A stretch of 64,000 bases of DNA from Tilletiopsis washingtonensis (taxonomy: Eukaryota > Basidiomycota > Exobasidiomycetes > Entylomatales), in assembly GCF_003144115.1 (NCBI RefSeq), contig NW_020312010.1, forward strand, positions 504,428-568,427, written 5' to 3'. This document shows, piece after piece, positions 33,110 to 44,666 of the stretch. The notes under the pieces were generated by a model, which saw nothing but the letters and a program-made list of their open reading frames with translations, did not search any database and was not told where the DNA came from. Position numbers and translations under genes: made by a program. Each line of letters opens with the position of its first letter. The first letter of the stretch is position 1.

Positions 33110-36100
33110 ATGTCCGTCTCGCTCTCCCGCTCCACCTCGTGCTCGCTCTCGCCCTCGTCGCGCACCTCGCCCACCTGCGGCCTCGCGTCGCCGCGCAAGC
33201 TCTCGACGCCGCGCCAGCGCCAGTCGGGCTACATCTCGGCCCGCGGCACGCCGTCGCCCGGCGCTGCCCACACCGTCGTGACCGTCGCCGCGCTGCTCGC
33301 GGCCGAGTCGAGCCTCATGTCCGGCGCCGCCACGCCCTCGCGCCCGTCAGGACAGGCGCGCATGGCTGCTGGCGGCCCGGCGACGCTGCCGCGCGCAGCA
33401 CCACTGGCCTCGCCGCTGCCCAGCGGACGCACTGCCTCGCCGCGCACCGTCGGCCGCGCGCCGCGCCGGCGCCAGGCGTCTGCCAACGCTCGCGCGCTGG
33501 CATCCGCCGCCAGCCACTGGACGCCTCGCGCCCGCGGCGTCACGGCGGGCAGCGCCTCGGACGACGACAGCAGCTCGGAGATCGGCGAGCCTGCCGGCGA
33601 TGTGTCGCCCGACCAGGCCATGATCAGCCGCGCGGCCGTGCCGCTCACAGAGGACGCGCTCAACGCCAGCTCGGCCTTCAGCCAGGCGACGGCGGGCGAG
33701 CGCTCCGCATCCGACGTGCGCCAGTCGCGCCGCATCGCCACGCGCGCCTCGCTCGCGGCGATGAACGACGGTGTGCTTGAGCGGCGCTTCTCGACGCAGG
33801 TCAGCATGACGCCGCCAGCTCGCTTCGGCACGCGCGTCGACGAGTCGCCGTTCGATGCGCATGCCACGCTCGCCGCGCAGCCCGCCACCGGCCTGCGCAA
33901 GCCGCCGTCGACCCTGCGCTTTGGCGAGGCGCGGCAGTCAGGCATGCCGCGGTCGCATGCGTGCGAGTCGCTCGTCCCGCTCGGCGCCACGCCCGCCAGC
34001 TCCAGCGAGATGGGCCGGGGTCGCAGCTGGGAGGGCGGCATGCGTCGGACCTGCCCATTGCCCGCTACCTCTGCACTTGGCTCGCGGATAGCCATCAGTG
34101 CGGCACACCAGGCGCCCAGGCGGAGCGACGCCGGCACGCAGACAGCACTCCGAGCTGCTCCGCCGTCGCCGCCTGCCCACTCGAGCCATGTGCGCGCCCA
34201 GACTGAGACGGACTCTGCGGGCAGCAGCGTCGCAGCTCGGCGACGGCGTGCACCTTCCTTCTTAGCGCCTCTGCGCGAGCCCGTCTCTCATCGGGCCATG
34301 GAGCTGGACTCGGACACGGACGCCGACGAGGCGCCGCCACCGAGTCCCAGCCCGATGGGCGACCTCGCCTTTCCGGGCACACTCCGCGCTGGATCCAGCG
34401 AGGACGAGGACGGCGGCGTGCTGCAGCCTGGGTTCCGGCCCAGCAGCTCTGGCTCGCGGCGGTTGCAGGGCAGTCGCAGCATGAGCGTTGGCCAGCAGTC
34501 GGTGCCGCAGGGCCTCGGCCTGACGCTGGCCTTTGGCATGACCAACCTGCCTGGCCCGTCGCGCTCCTCCACTGCGAGCAGCTTTAAGTCATCGGGCAGC
34601 GCGAGCACAACCACCATCGCGAGCTCCACCAGCAGCGCAGCACTCGAGGCGAGCGCCTCCTCGCCGTACAAGACACCCTTCAAGCGGCGCGCCGGCGGCG
34701 ATGCGACGCCGGTCCACATTGACCGCGCACGCTCGTCGTCTTCCGGCTCGTCGGGCTCGTACGATGCCGACAGCGTGCCAGTCGGCAGCCGTCGCGCCTC
34801 GAACGGCGGCAGTGTCTCTGCAAGCCAGTCTCTCTTCGGCTTTGCCGGCAACATGGCTGCGCCTCCGCACTCCGCTAGCGAGACGCGATCGCTGGACCGG
34901 GACTCCAAGCGTCGCTCCACAGGATCCATGCAGCCTCCGCTTACCCTGACGTCCCGTCTCTTTGGCTCCGGCGCTGAGCGAGCCGACGGCCCATCGTCTT
35001 CAACACCAGCATCGCGCTCGGCGCGGTCGAGCATGCCGCCAGTGCACGACATGCCCAACTCGCGACGAGCTTCCGTCTCTTCCATCTCGTGGAGCAACTG
35101 CGACTCGCCTGCTGGCGGCGCTGCGTCCAATGAGTTTGACGACAGCGGCGTGGGCTTCAACACGCCGGCGGGTAAGGCTCCCGTCATGCTCGGGCTTGGG
35201 CCGCTGGGTCGGCAGCTTGGACTTGGCTCGGCACGTCAGGGCTCCAGTGCCAAGGCACCGCGCTTCGGCGGCCTGGAGTCGTCAGAGTACGAGGCGAGCC
35301 CGGCGAAGGCAGCTGCAGCGCGCCGAGAGGCTGGCTTGCAAGGCGTGCCGGCAGGCAGTCACCCGTTCAGCGTCCGCGAGCGATCAAGCTTGGCCAACGA
35401 GGCGCGGCTCAGTGACAGCAGCAGCTCAGCGGCCAGCTCGCCAGCGCCGTCGCGGCTCGGCGCGCGCAACTTGAGCGTGCCGGAGGGCCTCGGTAGCCCT
35501 GCTCGGCACATTCCCGACGGCCTGCCGCCTCGCGACGCTCTCTCCGTCGGCAACTTCCCTCTGCCCGACGACCACGCCCTGCCTTACCTCACGCCACAGA
35601 ACTTCAAGAACGCCAAGCCGCTGGCCACCGCGTTCCTCTCGACCGGCCTCGTGTCGAAGCAGCGCGGACGTGCGCAAGGCGACATCGTGCCGCCGCTGCC
35701 GCCCAACTTTGCTGCCCTCGGCGCTGCATCTGTCGGGAATGTCACGGGCGTCAGCGCGTCTGCGAGCGGCACGGCGCTGCGCGAGATCGTCGCTGCGGCA
35801 AACGCAAAGGCCGCAGCGGCCGCGCCAGGCACAGCACTGATGCCTGACACGCCCGTCAAGAAGATGCCGGTCGAGGCGAGCCACGTCAAGGCCACGCTGC
35901 AGCCGCCGCCGTCGGTCGTCCGTGCGCCTCCGGTCCACCTTCTCGGCGCGCCTCAGCAGAGTGCGCAGCCGGCAGCCAGGATGCGATACTCGCCTGCCCT
36001 CGACTCTGCCTCCAGCAGCAGCGGCGCGAGCGCGTGCGGCGGCGAGTCGCCGCTGCTCTTCGATGCCTGCGACAGTCCGACGCTCAACTTGGTGTCTGTC

Positions 36101-38633
36101 AGCAACTCGGGCGGTGACCTCGCGGCTGCAGCAGCGGCAGAGACAGGCTGGCCCGGCTTCGTCGATGACTCTATCCGCGCGCGCCGCTCGCGCCACGTCG
36201 GCAGCAACTCGCAGCTCGGTCAGGCCTTTGTGCCTCTTCCGCGCACCGTTTCGCCGCCTCACGGTCTTCGCTCAGACGCTCCGCTCGAGCGTGCGCCGAG
36301 CTTCGGGAGCAGCCTCGATACATGCGGCGGCTCGCCTCTCAGCGACGGGCCGGTGAGCCCGAGCATGCAGGCGCAGCTCAGCAGTGCTCGGATTCCCGCA
36401 AGGGCAGCGCGAGCTCGCAACACCACCTTTCTGGCACCGGGCAGTGCTGCGTCGTCCTCTTCTGCCGCGCCGTCTCCGTCAGGTCAGGCAACGCACCTGG
36501 AGGAGGCGCGCTCTCGCTCGCCCGGGCTGCCAAGCTCCGGCAGCGCCTTTGCTGCGAACAGCCTCGGCCCGCACAACCCTTTCGCCCGGCCGCCCCTGCT
36601 GCGCAGCAAGACCGGCAGCCGTCCAGCTCTGATTCTTCCTGGACGCGCAAACTCGTTCTCCTCGACGACCGACCAAGCCACGCTGCGATCGCTGGCGAGT
36701 CCGACGTTCGGGCCCGGCCCGATCCCTACGACGCCCACGCGTAACGGTGGGCCGATCAAGTGGTACGAGGGTAAGTGCAGGACGAGTCTCATTCCGTGCA
36801 AGCGCTCACGCTCTGCATCCTCTCAGCCGCACAGCTCGTCACGACGCCGTCTCCGTCGTCGCGCCGTCGCACTGCAGAGGCGCACGCGGCAAAGCGTGGC
36901 AGCATCAGCGGCCGGCTCGCCAAGGGCAGCCGCCTGAGCCACGGGCCGATCTCGGTCGACGCACTCTCCAAGGACGCGCCGAGCAAGACGCGCGGCTCGC
37001 TCTTCCTGCCGCAGGCTCCGAAGTCGCCGGTCGTCAGTCCGTTCGAGACCCGCTTCACTGTCCAGTCCGTCCTTGGCCGCGGCGAGTTCAGCGAGGCGGT
37101 CAAGGTTGAGGACCGCTCGACTGGCTGCGTGTACGCGATCAAGCGCATGAAGCGTGCCTTCACGGGCCCGCGCGACCGCCTGCGTCGTCTCGAGGAAGTC
37201 GACATCCTGCGGCATCTGTCGTCTGTCGAGACATCGGCCGGCGTCACTGGGCATTCGAACGTCATCTCGCTCGTGGATGCCTGGGAGGAGGGCGGCCACC
37301 TCTTCGTCCAGACCGAGCTGTGCCCGTTGGGCACGCTGAGCTTCTTCCTCGAGGGCTACGGCAATCTCGTCGGCCAGCTCGACGAGCCGCGGCTCTGGAA
37401 GGTGCTCACGGAGCTGTCGCTGGGCCTCGGCCACATCCACAGCCACGGCATCCTGCACCTCGACCTCAAGCCGGCCAATGTCTTCATCACCGAGATCGGC
37501 ACGCTCAAGATCGGCGACTTCGGCCTGGCGACGCGCTGGCCGCCCGTCGAGCCTTCGGTCATCCTTAAGGGCGCCGCCATCGACTCGACCGACGCAGCGA
37601 GCGCGCCCGACTTCATCAAGCCGACCAGCCTCGGACAGCGGGCGCGGCGTGGCAGCAAGGGTCCCAACGTGGAGCGCGAAGGCGACCGCGAGTACCTGGC
37701 GCCGGAGATCATGTTCGAGGCACACTACAGCCAGGCTGCCGATATCTTCAGGTGAGTCGTCTCCCATCTTCCAGGCGAGACTCTCAGCTCACCCTGCACC
37801 CACACAGCCTCGGCCTGATCATGCTCGAGGCCGCCGGCAACGTCGTCCTGCCCGACAACGGCGAGGCGTGGCAGAAGCTGCGCAACGACGACCTGTCCGA
37901 CGTCGACCTCTCGAACTTCAGCGTCTCACTCGTGCGCCTCATCAAGACCATGATGAGCAAGGAGCCGCACCGGCGGCCCTCAATCCAGTCCATCCTCGCG
38001 CACCCGGTCGTCAAGGCCGTGCAGGCACGCATGGCCGAGGGCCTCATGGCCTCCGAGCTCGACCAGCTGCCGGAGTTCGACCTCGCCGCCGCTGATCTGA
38101 GCTGCTCGGTCGTGCCAGACGTCGACGACGAGGGCGACGCCGACATGGCCGGCACCGGCGCGGGACCGAGCAGCGAAGACATGGCGCGCTCGGGCTCAGC
38201 ATCCTCGTCGTCATCGGCCTACAGCAGCGGCGACGAGTCGCGCGTGCTCGACGTCCGCGGCGCCCTCATCCAGGAGCCCGAGGACTTCCTGCTCCACGTG
38301 CTGTCGGCCGATCCCGACCCCGACGCGCGCGAGCGCTGCCGCGAGGAGCCGAGCCCGTGGGCCTTCGACATTGCGGCTGTGGACATGACGCCGATCAAGG
38401 TGCACGCCGGCAGCTCGACCTTCTCGGGAGGCGTCGGCCTCGGCATCGACGCGAACTCTCCCTTTGCCATCCACTTCACCTGCTCGCCGGGCCATGGCGC
38501 CGGCGCCGAGCCGCCGCACACCTCATTCGCCGCCTCGCCGCTGCGCAAGCAGCACGACTGCTTCTCCATCGGCAGCACGGCCGACGCGGGTGCCATGGAC
38601 CTCGACGACGACGACGTCTTCCACGAGCCGTGA
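33110..38633 (+). CDS. WEE1: Wee1-type mitosis inhibitor protein kinase
   Basis: Wee1 phosphorylates the inhibitory Tyr of Cdk1 and delays entry into mitosis. Exons: 33110-36770, 36827-37751, 37808-38633; 5412 nt, 1803 aa, in phase. About 1290 residues of Ser/Pro-rich, mostly disordered N-terminus with many SP/TP sites, then the kinase domain: FTVQSVLGRGEFSEAVKV, YAIKRMKRAFTGPRDR, LDEPRLWKVLTELSLGLGHI, ILHLDLKPANVFI, IGDFGLATRW, GDREYLAPEIM, SLGLIMLEAAGNVVLPDNGE and WQKLRNDDLSDVD. The HLDLKPAN loop and the LPxNGxxWxKLRxDDLSDxD block are Wee1 hallmarks. The C-terminus (about 200 residues) is acidic. It is much longer than yeast or animal Wee1, but long forms occur in smut fungi. The intron in exon 2/3 splits the kinase at DIFS-LGL. 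Confidence 0.95.
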
Positions 38634-38781
38634 CTCTTGTACCCTCCATCCTAGACCTTTGTGCGACGTATTCCCAATCATAATCAGTCCGCGACCATTG
38701 CAGAGTGTAATTACGAGGGCAGCAGCAGGTGATCATGTAGAGAGGCGGGCAGGTATGTAGCAGGCAGGGGTGTGGAAGTCG
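38634..38781. other. short 3' intergenic region
   Basis: 148 bp between convergent WEE1 and the TRP/FLC gene, relatively AT-rich (for example cccaatcataatcag near 38674), consistent with overlapping 3' processing signals. Confidence 0.4.
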
Positions 38782-41252
38782 TCAGAGCGCGCGTCCCGGC
38801 CGCTCTGCGTCGAGCGAGCTGGCAGACGACGCCGCGGCGGGGTCTGAGATGTGCGAGTCGCGGTTTGCCGCCGCCGCCTGGCCGTACTGGTACTCGCCCT
38901 TCTCGCTTTCGAGCGGTGCGGGCCGGCGCTTCGACGGCAGGAGCGCAGAGATGAGGTCCCACAGGACTGGACGGAGGGTCAGCCAGTGAGCACTGCAGCG
39001 CGCCAGCACTCGACGCACCCATGAAGAACGTGAAGATGATCGGCAGCGCGGTGACCACGAGCATCACGAAGCCGACGATGACACGCGGCAGCGGGTCGAG
39101 GCCGGCCTGCTCGGTGAAGGCGACGGCGACGCCAAAGCTGGCCATGCGGCAGAAGGTAAGGACAACATACACCCAGTCCGACTTCTTGTCGCGGCCCGGG
39201 CGGAAGACGAGAAGGAGCACGAAGAACACGAACTCGAAGACGAGCAGCCCGACGGCCTGGCGGAAGCCGTGGCCCTGCGCGAACACGATCCAGCAGGCGC
39301 GGATGATCGACCAGAGCACGAAGATGAAGGCGAAGTAGAAGAACGTCGGGCGGTAGGGGTGTGCCATATGGCCCCAGCGCTTGGCGGCCGTGCTGCCGAG
39401 CTCAGGCGAATTGCCCTTGCCGTAGTAGAGCGAGTCGGAGCCGGCGCGGCGGCTGTGGAGGAGCATCGGGACAAGGAAGGCCGCGCCGACGAGCAGGAAG
39501 AGGCCGAACGAGAGGCCGGCGACGAGATGCGCCGGCCACGCGGCGCCAAAGTACCACTGGTAGAAGGCGAAGAGCGTGAGGACCGGGAATGTGACGAGCC
39601 AGAAGCGGCTGAGGAACGCCGGCAGGAGCACGCCGAGGAACTCGCGCGGCCGAGTGACACGGCGCGACCAGTGGCCGGCGCGAGTCGTGCTGTTCTTGCG
39701 CGTAAAGAAGCGCACGGCGAGGGCGATGAGGAAGGCGAGCAGCAGCGCGGCAAGCACGATGCCCAGAAGGATGCCGATCGAGGTCAGCACGGTGAGGAAG
39801 ACGTTGCCGGGCGCAATGTTCCGGTACTGGGCAAACGTGCCGATGTCCGACGTGTGGTCGCTCTCGCCCGTGATGATGGGCAGCGCCGTCGTATCGTCGG
39901 ACGTGGCCATGGCACCTCCGGGCCCGGTGTTCGGCGCGTACTGTTGCCGGCGCGCCAGACGGCTGCCGACAAGCTCGGCGTGCGAGGACAGCGGCTTGAG
40001 ATACGTGATGGCGCGCTCGGCGAGGCTGCGCGCGCTCAGGCCGCTGAGCAGGCCGCCGCCGCTGACGCCCACGCCGCTCGTGCTTCCTCCGTCGGTGCCA
40101 AAGACGGTGGTCTGGCGCCCGACCTGCGCGATGAGCTCCTCTCCGAAGATGCCGCCCGAAAGATCGCCGGCGCGCGCGCGCGTCGCCGTGATCGAGCGCT
40201 GCAGCGGCGCGATGTTGACCAGGCCCAGTGACCAGGCAAAGTTCAAAGCATACTGGATGTAGACGATCGGGTAGTTGAGGCTCAGCAGCGAGACGACGGC
40301 CGGGTGCTGGATAGCGAGCATCACATCAACGACGCGCCACTGCGCTGCGCCGACGCTTTGCGCGATGAACGAGTGCAGCAGCGAGGCGAAGAGCGCAAAG
40401 AGCGCCAGGCCGACCGTGGCCCACTTTGCGCCGGACTGCCGCGCGGTGTGGCCGTTGGAGAGCGTCGCCTGCACGCAGCCCACGACGGTGTTGGTGTTCG
40501 TGTCGGTCAGCTGCACTGTCGCGACTGCCTCGAGGTCGGGCACGCGGTAGGCGATCTCGGGAATGCGATCGAAGAGCGCAGCGGGGACCGGGAAGATGCC
40601 AGATGCTGCAGAGTACACAGCGCATCAGCAGAGACCCTGTCGCAGCCACAAGAGTGCTCTTCCTCACCGCTGAAGTCATACTGTGGCAAAGGGCAGAGGA
40701 AGCCGGCTGCCACGTCACACAGGTTGATGCCTGCGGTGATCTCGGCCAGGCCGCCGTACACGTCGAGGTTGATGGAGACGCTGACGTCCAAATTGTCCTG
40801 CGTCGAGGCCGCCGAGATGCTGAACTCGAGCGTCTGGTTGTCCGGAAAGAGATTGAGCTGCAGGTCCGTCACCAGAATTGCGATGGGCGTCGAACAGTAG
40901 GCGACCGAGGAGGTCCCTGCGTCATCGTGGTCAGTGATGGCCAACCTCGTCAAGGGCGCCGGCCGGAAAGCATGCCCCATCGTGGAGCTCAGCGCCAGCG
41001 CGCTGGAGCGAAGCGGGCTTTGCCTTGCCTTTGAAGTTTCTCATGTCTCACTCGTGGGCACAACTCACTGATCTCGCGAGTCCCACCGATGCCCTTGGCC
41101 TCAGCGCCCGGCAGTGCCGCCGCGAGAGCCAGCGCACCGACGGCCAGAGCGCTGAGCAACGAGCGCTTCCGCCCCGAGCGCGCAGGTCGCCGCGCTGCTG
41201 GGCCCTCCATCGCCGAGCGCGACGACGAGGCAAAGACGTTGGAGAGCTGCAT
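38782..41252 (-). CDS. TRP-like/FLC family membrane protein with ML-like domain
   Basis: Fungal TRP-like proteins (flavin carrier FLC, Pkd2) act in calcium, redox or cell-wall homeostasis. Exons: 41069-41252, 40668-40916, 39019-40605, 38782-38966; 2205 nt, 734 aa, in phase. Start MQLSNV gives a basic N-terminus and a signal segment (LLSALAVGALALAAALPGAEA). The ML-like lumenal domain begins TSSVAYCSTPIAILVTDLQL. About nine hydrophobic helices follow, for example WATVGLALFALFASLLHSFI, FLTVLTSIGILLGIVLAALL, FWLVTFPVLTLFAFYQWYFG, FYFAFIFVLWSIIRACWIVF and FVMLVVTALPIIFTFFMG. The short cytosolic tail is charged. The 152-bp first intron is fixed by phase: only the acceptor before GGACCTCC keeps the frame. 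Which FLC/Pkd2 branch it belongs to is unclear. Confidence 0.9.
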
Positions 41253-42251
41253 GCTGGCGACTCTGCTGGTGTGGAGGAGCACGGCGCGCGCGAGAGGAGG
41301 CGAGATGGAGCGCGCGGAAAGGGCGCAAGGACGGCGCGGCGGGCCTTTGGCTCTGCCTGGAGAGGCGACGCTCGCAGAGAGGCTTGCTGGACGGCGCGGT
41401 GGTGGACGGCGAGGGGAACGGAGCGGCGGGCCAAGGTGGGATCGACGTGCTGAAGAGCAAGTTCGCCCTCGCGCCGCACCCGTGCAACGGATCGCGGCTG
41501 CCGGGCGGAGCGCTGCTGCTGGGCGAGCAGCGTTCGCCGCGCGCGGCGGTGCGGCATCTTGCAGCGGCACGGCGCCTGCACCGCCCAACAAGGCACCGCA
41601 GCCGCACAAGACGCCGGCGGCGCATCTCGCTCGAAGTGGAGCAGGGCCAAAAAGAGCGCCGCCGCGCCGCGGGAAGATGATGCGCGGGCGCCGCCTTGGC
41701 CTGCGGCTGTCAAAGAGGACACAGCGGCCGTGCCGCAGCGGCGCACCCCTCGCAGCTCCCAGCAGGACACTTTGCGCGGTGTGGCTGCGGCGCCGCCTCG
41801 GCGGCCGGCCCGCCTCCTCTGCTCTGCGTGCCTGCGTCATCAACGCCAGCCAGCACGGCTCGCAAGACGCACGGCGCACAGCGCAGGGGCGGGCTGCCCT
41901 GGAGCCGCTGCTGTCGGCAAAACGGTCCGGCTGAGCCCTGCGCCAAGCATACGGCTGGTCGGAGTCAGCGGCGCAGCGCGCAGCCGCAGGGCAGCAGCGA
42001 TGCAGCATGGGCAGCTGTCCGCTGCTGCTGCGGATGTGTGCTTCGGCGCCGGCGCAGCGGCACCTCAAGGCGCCGTGTGAGCTCCTTATGAGCCGCCGGG
42101 GACAAGCCACCTCCTCGGCGCTTTGTTTGGCTCGAGGTCCCGCAATGCGCTGGGAGCAGAGCCAAGAATGGGACGTGGGAGCGCATCCAAGTGGCGTGAG
42201 CGTGCCGCCCTTCCCCACACTGGTCATGCTTGGCGGTGACTCTCCCTCATG
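41253..42251. promoter_or_regulatory. intergenic region upstream of TRP/FLC gene
   Basis: 1.0 kb between two minus-strand genes: promoter and leader of the TRP/FLC gene and 3' DNA of GPI12. GC-rich with open frames on both strands that lack domains. No defined element recognised. Confidence 0.45.
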
Positions 42252-43283
42252 CTATTGCGGCATCGGCCTCGCGACGAGGTCCAGCACAGCGGACCACATG
42301 TGCGCCGAGGCGAGCACGTAGAGGTAGCGGAACCAGACCAGCTGCGAGGCGTGCTTGCGCATCGCCAGCAGCGTGCGCACGTACTCGAGTGGCGACGAGA
42401 GGAAGCGTCGGGCGCCGTCTTGAGCCAGGGTGCTCGAGAGATGCCGCAGCAGCGCGCTTGGCAGGCCGAGGTACTTAAGCGCCAGCGGCAGTGTGCGCAG
42501 CGCATAGACCGGCGCAGAGAGGTGCGGCGCAGCGGCATGCAGCGCCACATGATTGGCGTGGCCGGAGACGCCTCGGGCATCGAAGGTGATGATCTGTCAA
42601 GGGTCAGCGCAGGGATGCATGCTTGCTGATCTGCTACTCACTGCATCGAGCTTGCCGCCTATCCTCTGAATGTGCTGCTCGACGATATTTGCGATGTAGA
42701 GCGGGTCCCACTGCACCTTCATGCCGTCTTGCAGATGTCTGTGAGCGAGCGGTGAGCCTCTGTCCTTGATCAGCGCTGCGAGAGGCTCACGGGTCATCTG
42801 TGCTCCAGACACGCTTCTCGTCCACGCCGAGCACGCTGTACGCCTGCTTCAGCTCCTCTCGCCGCACAGCGCCAAGGCCGTCGGCGTTGCCTGAGCTGTC
42901 GGTCAGCAGCGGTCATCTCAGGACTCATGCAGACGCACCCTCGCTCAGGCAGAGCCCAAAGACCTCGGTGCGAGACGAGAGCGCATGGACGACTGGCGCG
43001 AAGAACATCACCTCGTCGTCCGGATGAGCGGTCAAGAGCAGCACACGGTGCCACTGAGGAGCAGTCAGTGGTTGCACGTCCTCCACGCTCGCGTGCTGCT
43101 CACGTCGGCACTGCGCGGCACCAGTCAGCGAATGCAGGGTGCAGCCACGCAGACGGCTCACGGCTTCTCGAGGCCACGGCTGACCGTCAGCGCGAGCCAC
43201 GCCAGCGCCAGCAGCGCGAGGAGAGCGCCGAGCAGGCCTGGGCGTCGCCTGACGCGCCGCAGGGCCCCTGGGAGCACCGGCAT
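42252..43283 (-). CDS. GPI12: N-acetylglucosaminyl-phosphatidylinositol de-N-acetylase (PIG-L/Gpi12)
   Basis: Second step of GPI-anchor synthesis: removes acetate from GlcNAc-PI on the ER face. Six exons: 43162-43283, 43104-43110, 42939-43053, 42791-42890, 42642-42738, 42252-42593; 783 nt, 260 aa. N-terminal anchor LLGALLALLALAWLALTV (about residues 18-35). Zinc-site motif LLLTAHPDDEVMFFAP (HPDD at 53-56), then GNADGLGAVRREEL, LQDGMKVQWDP and ITFDARGVSGHANHVALH (second zinc His in SGHANH, 157-162). Exon 2 is only 7 nt: skipping it moves the frame to a stop, whereas including it joins EKP-AD-WHRVLLLTAHPDDE. The length matches the family. Confidence 0.93.
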
Positions 43284-43872
43284 CGCGGGGATGGAGGAGC
43301 AGCAGCTGCAGGAGGCCACGTGGACGTTGCAGCGCGTCACTGACGTGGAATCAGCGCACTTTGTGCCTTTGCTGCGCAGCCGGGGTCTCGCGGAGCGCCA
43401 AGCGCTGGGCCCCGGGGCGTGGCTGTGGAGGCGCCGTAGGGCCGGGCGAAGGAGGTCGTCGTGGACGCGCAGCAGAGCCGCCGCGGCCGCACGTCCACGC
43501 GCAGGCACAGCGGCGCGGAGTTGAGGCGGTGCAAGATCTCGACTGCCAAGGCGCGGCATTTGTATTCGCAATTTGTAGTCGCGCTTAGCGCCGCGCCGCG
43601 CGTCATTACTCTCGATGCGGTCATGGGCATTCGCCCAGCGGGCTCCCAAAAGCTGCCCGCGCTGCGCTCTGACGTTGGACGCAGCGGCTGACGGGCATCC
43701 CTCAAACCATCCTCCAGCCGCCGCTTCATCTTTGCTTCACGACCACATCCATCCATCAACCTACGTACTAGCGACACCTCAAGCGACGCTCCGCGCTCCA
43801 TCCTCAACCAACGCTCTACCCCGTCTGAGCCACCACTCAACACCGCCAAGTCCCTCCCCTACTCTCCTCGAC
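43284..43872. promoter_or_regulatory. divergent promoter region GPI12 / RCR-like gene
   Basis: 589 bp. The 160 bp before the RCR-like start are C/A/T-rich (catccatccatcaacctacg near 43749), typical of a 5' leader. No other site recognised. Confidence 0.5.
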
Positions 43873-44666
43873 ATGCCGGCGCTCGCCACCGCATCCGAGA
43901 TGCACATGCTGGAGAAGAGACAGTCAGGCTACTGCCGCGATGCATTCGGCAGAATCTACCGCTGCAACCGCGGCCTCGGAACGGGTGGACGTGCCGGTGT
44001 CGGTGAGTCCAGCGACGAAGCGCGTGGCGAGACGGGAAGTGCGGAGGCGAGGGAAGGCGCGACTTGTGATGCTCTGGCGGCGCTTTGGCCAGCATGTGTG
44101 GCGAGCTGTAGTGTGCGCTTGCGCATGAACAGCACGAGCACGAGCGCAAAGGGCTGGACAGCGCGCTCTCGGCGCTGCAGCCTCTTGCAGACCTGCGATG
44201 CTCCGCCTCTCACCCGCCTCCCCGCTCGCTCCCTGCTGACGCTCTGCCTGCAGGTGTTGCCATCGCCGTCTTCGTCATCTTCCTCATCCTGATGCTCGCG
44301 TGCTGCGCCCGCCGCCGCCGCCGCTCGCAGGGCTACGTCTTCCGGCCGAACACGACGACGACGGGCCCGGCGCCCGGCTTCGCGCCCGGCGGCCAGGGCA
44401 ACATGTACGCCGGCGGCGCGCCGCAGCAGGGCCAGTTCTACGGCAACCAGGCCTACCCGCAGCAGGGCTTCGGGCAGGGCAACTACGGCCCGCAGGGCGG
44501 CGCGCCGTACCAGGGCACGCCCAACGGCGGCGCCTTCTCGTACCCGCCGCCCAACGACGCCAACTACAAGGCGCCCGAGGGCCCGCCGCCGAGCAGCGGC
44601 CAGTACGCCGCGCCCAACGCCCCACCGCCGAGCTACCAGCCGCCGGGCGCCAACAAGGAGGTGTAG
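43873..44666 (+). CDS. small single-pass membrane protein, RCR-like, with C-terminal PPxY
   Basis: Resembles fungal Rcr1/Rcr2-type proteins, which link membrane cargo to the Rsp5 ubiquitin ligase; exact role unknown. Exons: 43873-44002 and 44254-44666; 543 nt, 180 aa, phase 1. Short N-terminus with EKRQSGYCRDAFGRIYRCNR (two Cys, a pattern seen in basidiomycete RCR-like proteins), membrane helix VAIAVFVIFLILMLACC (about residues 45-61), a basic stop-transfer RRRRRSQG, then a Gly/Gln/Pro/Tyr-rich cytosolic tail with PPPSY near the end (a WW-domain ligand). No cleavable signal peptide is evident. The intron is 251 bp, long for this genome. Confidence 0.8.

Noticed and set aside
34288-35187. 299-codon frame antisense to WEE1
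   Set aside because: Shadow of the Ser/Pro-rich WEE1 N-terminus; no independent support.
41048-41770. Open frames upstream of the TRP/FLC gene on both strands
   Set aside because: No domain or splice-supported continuation apart from the true first exon of the TRP/FLC gene.
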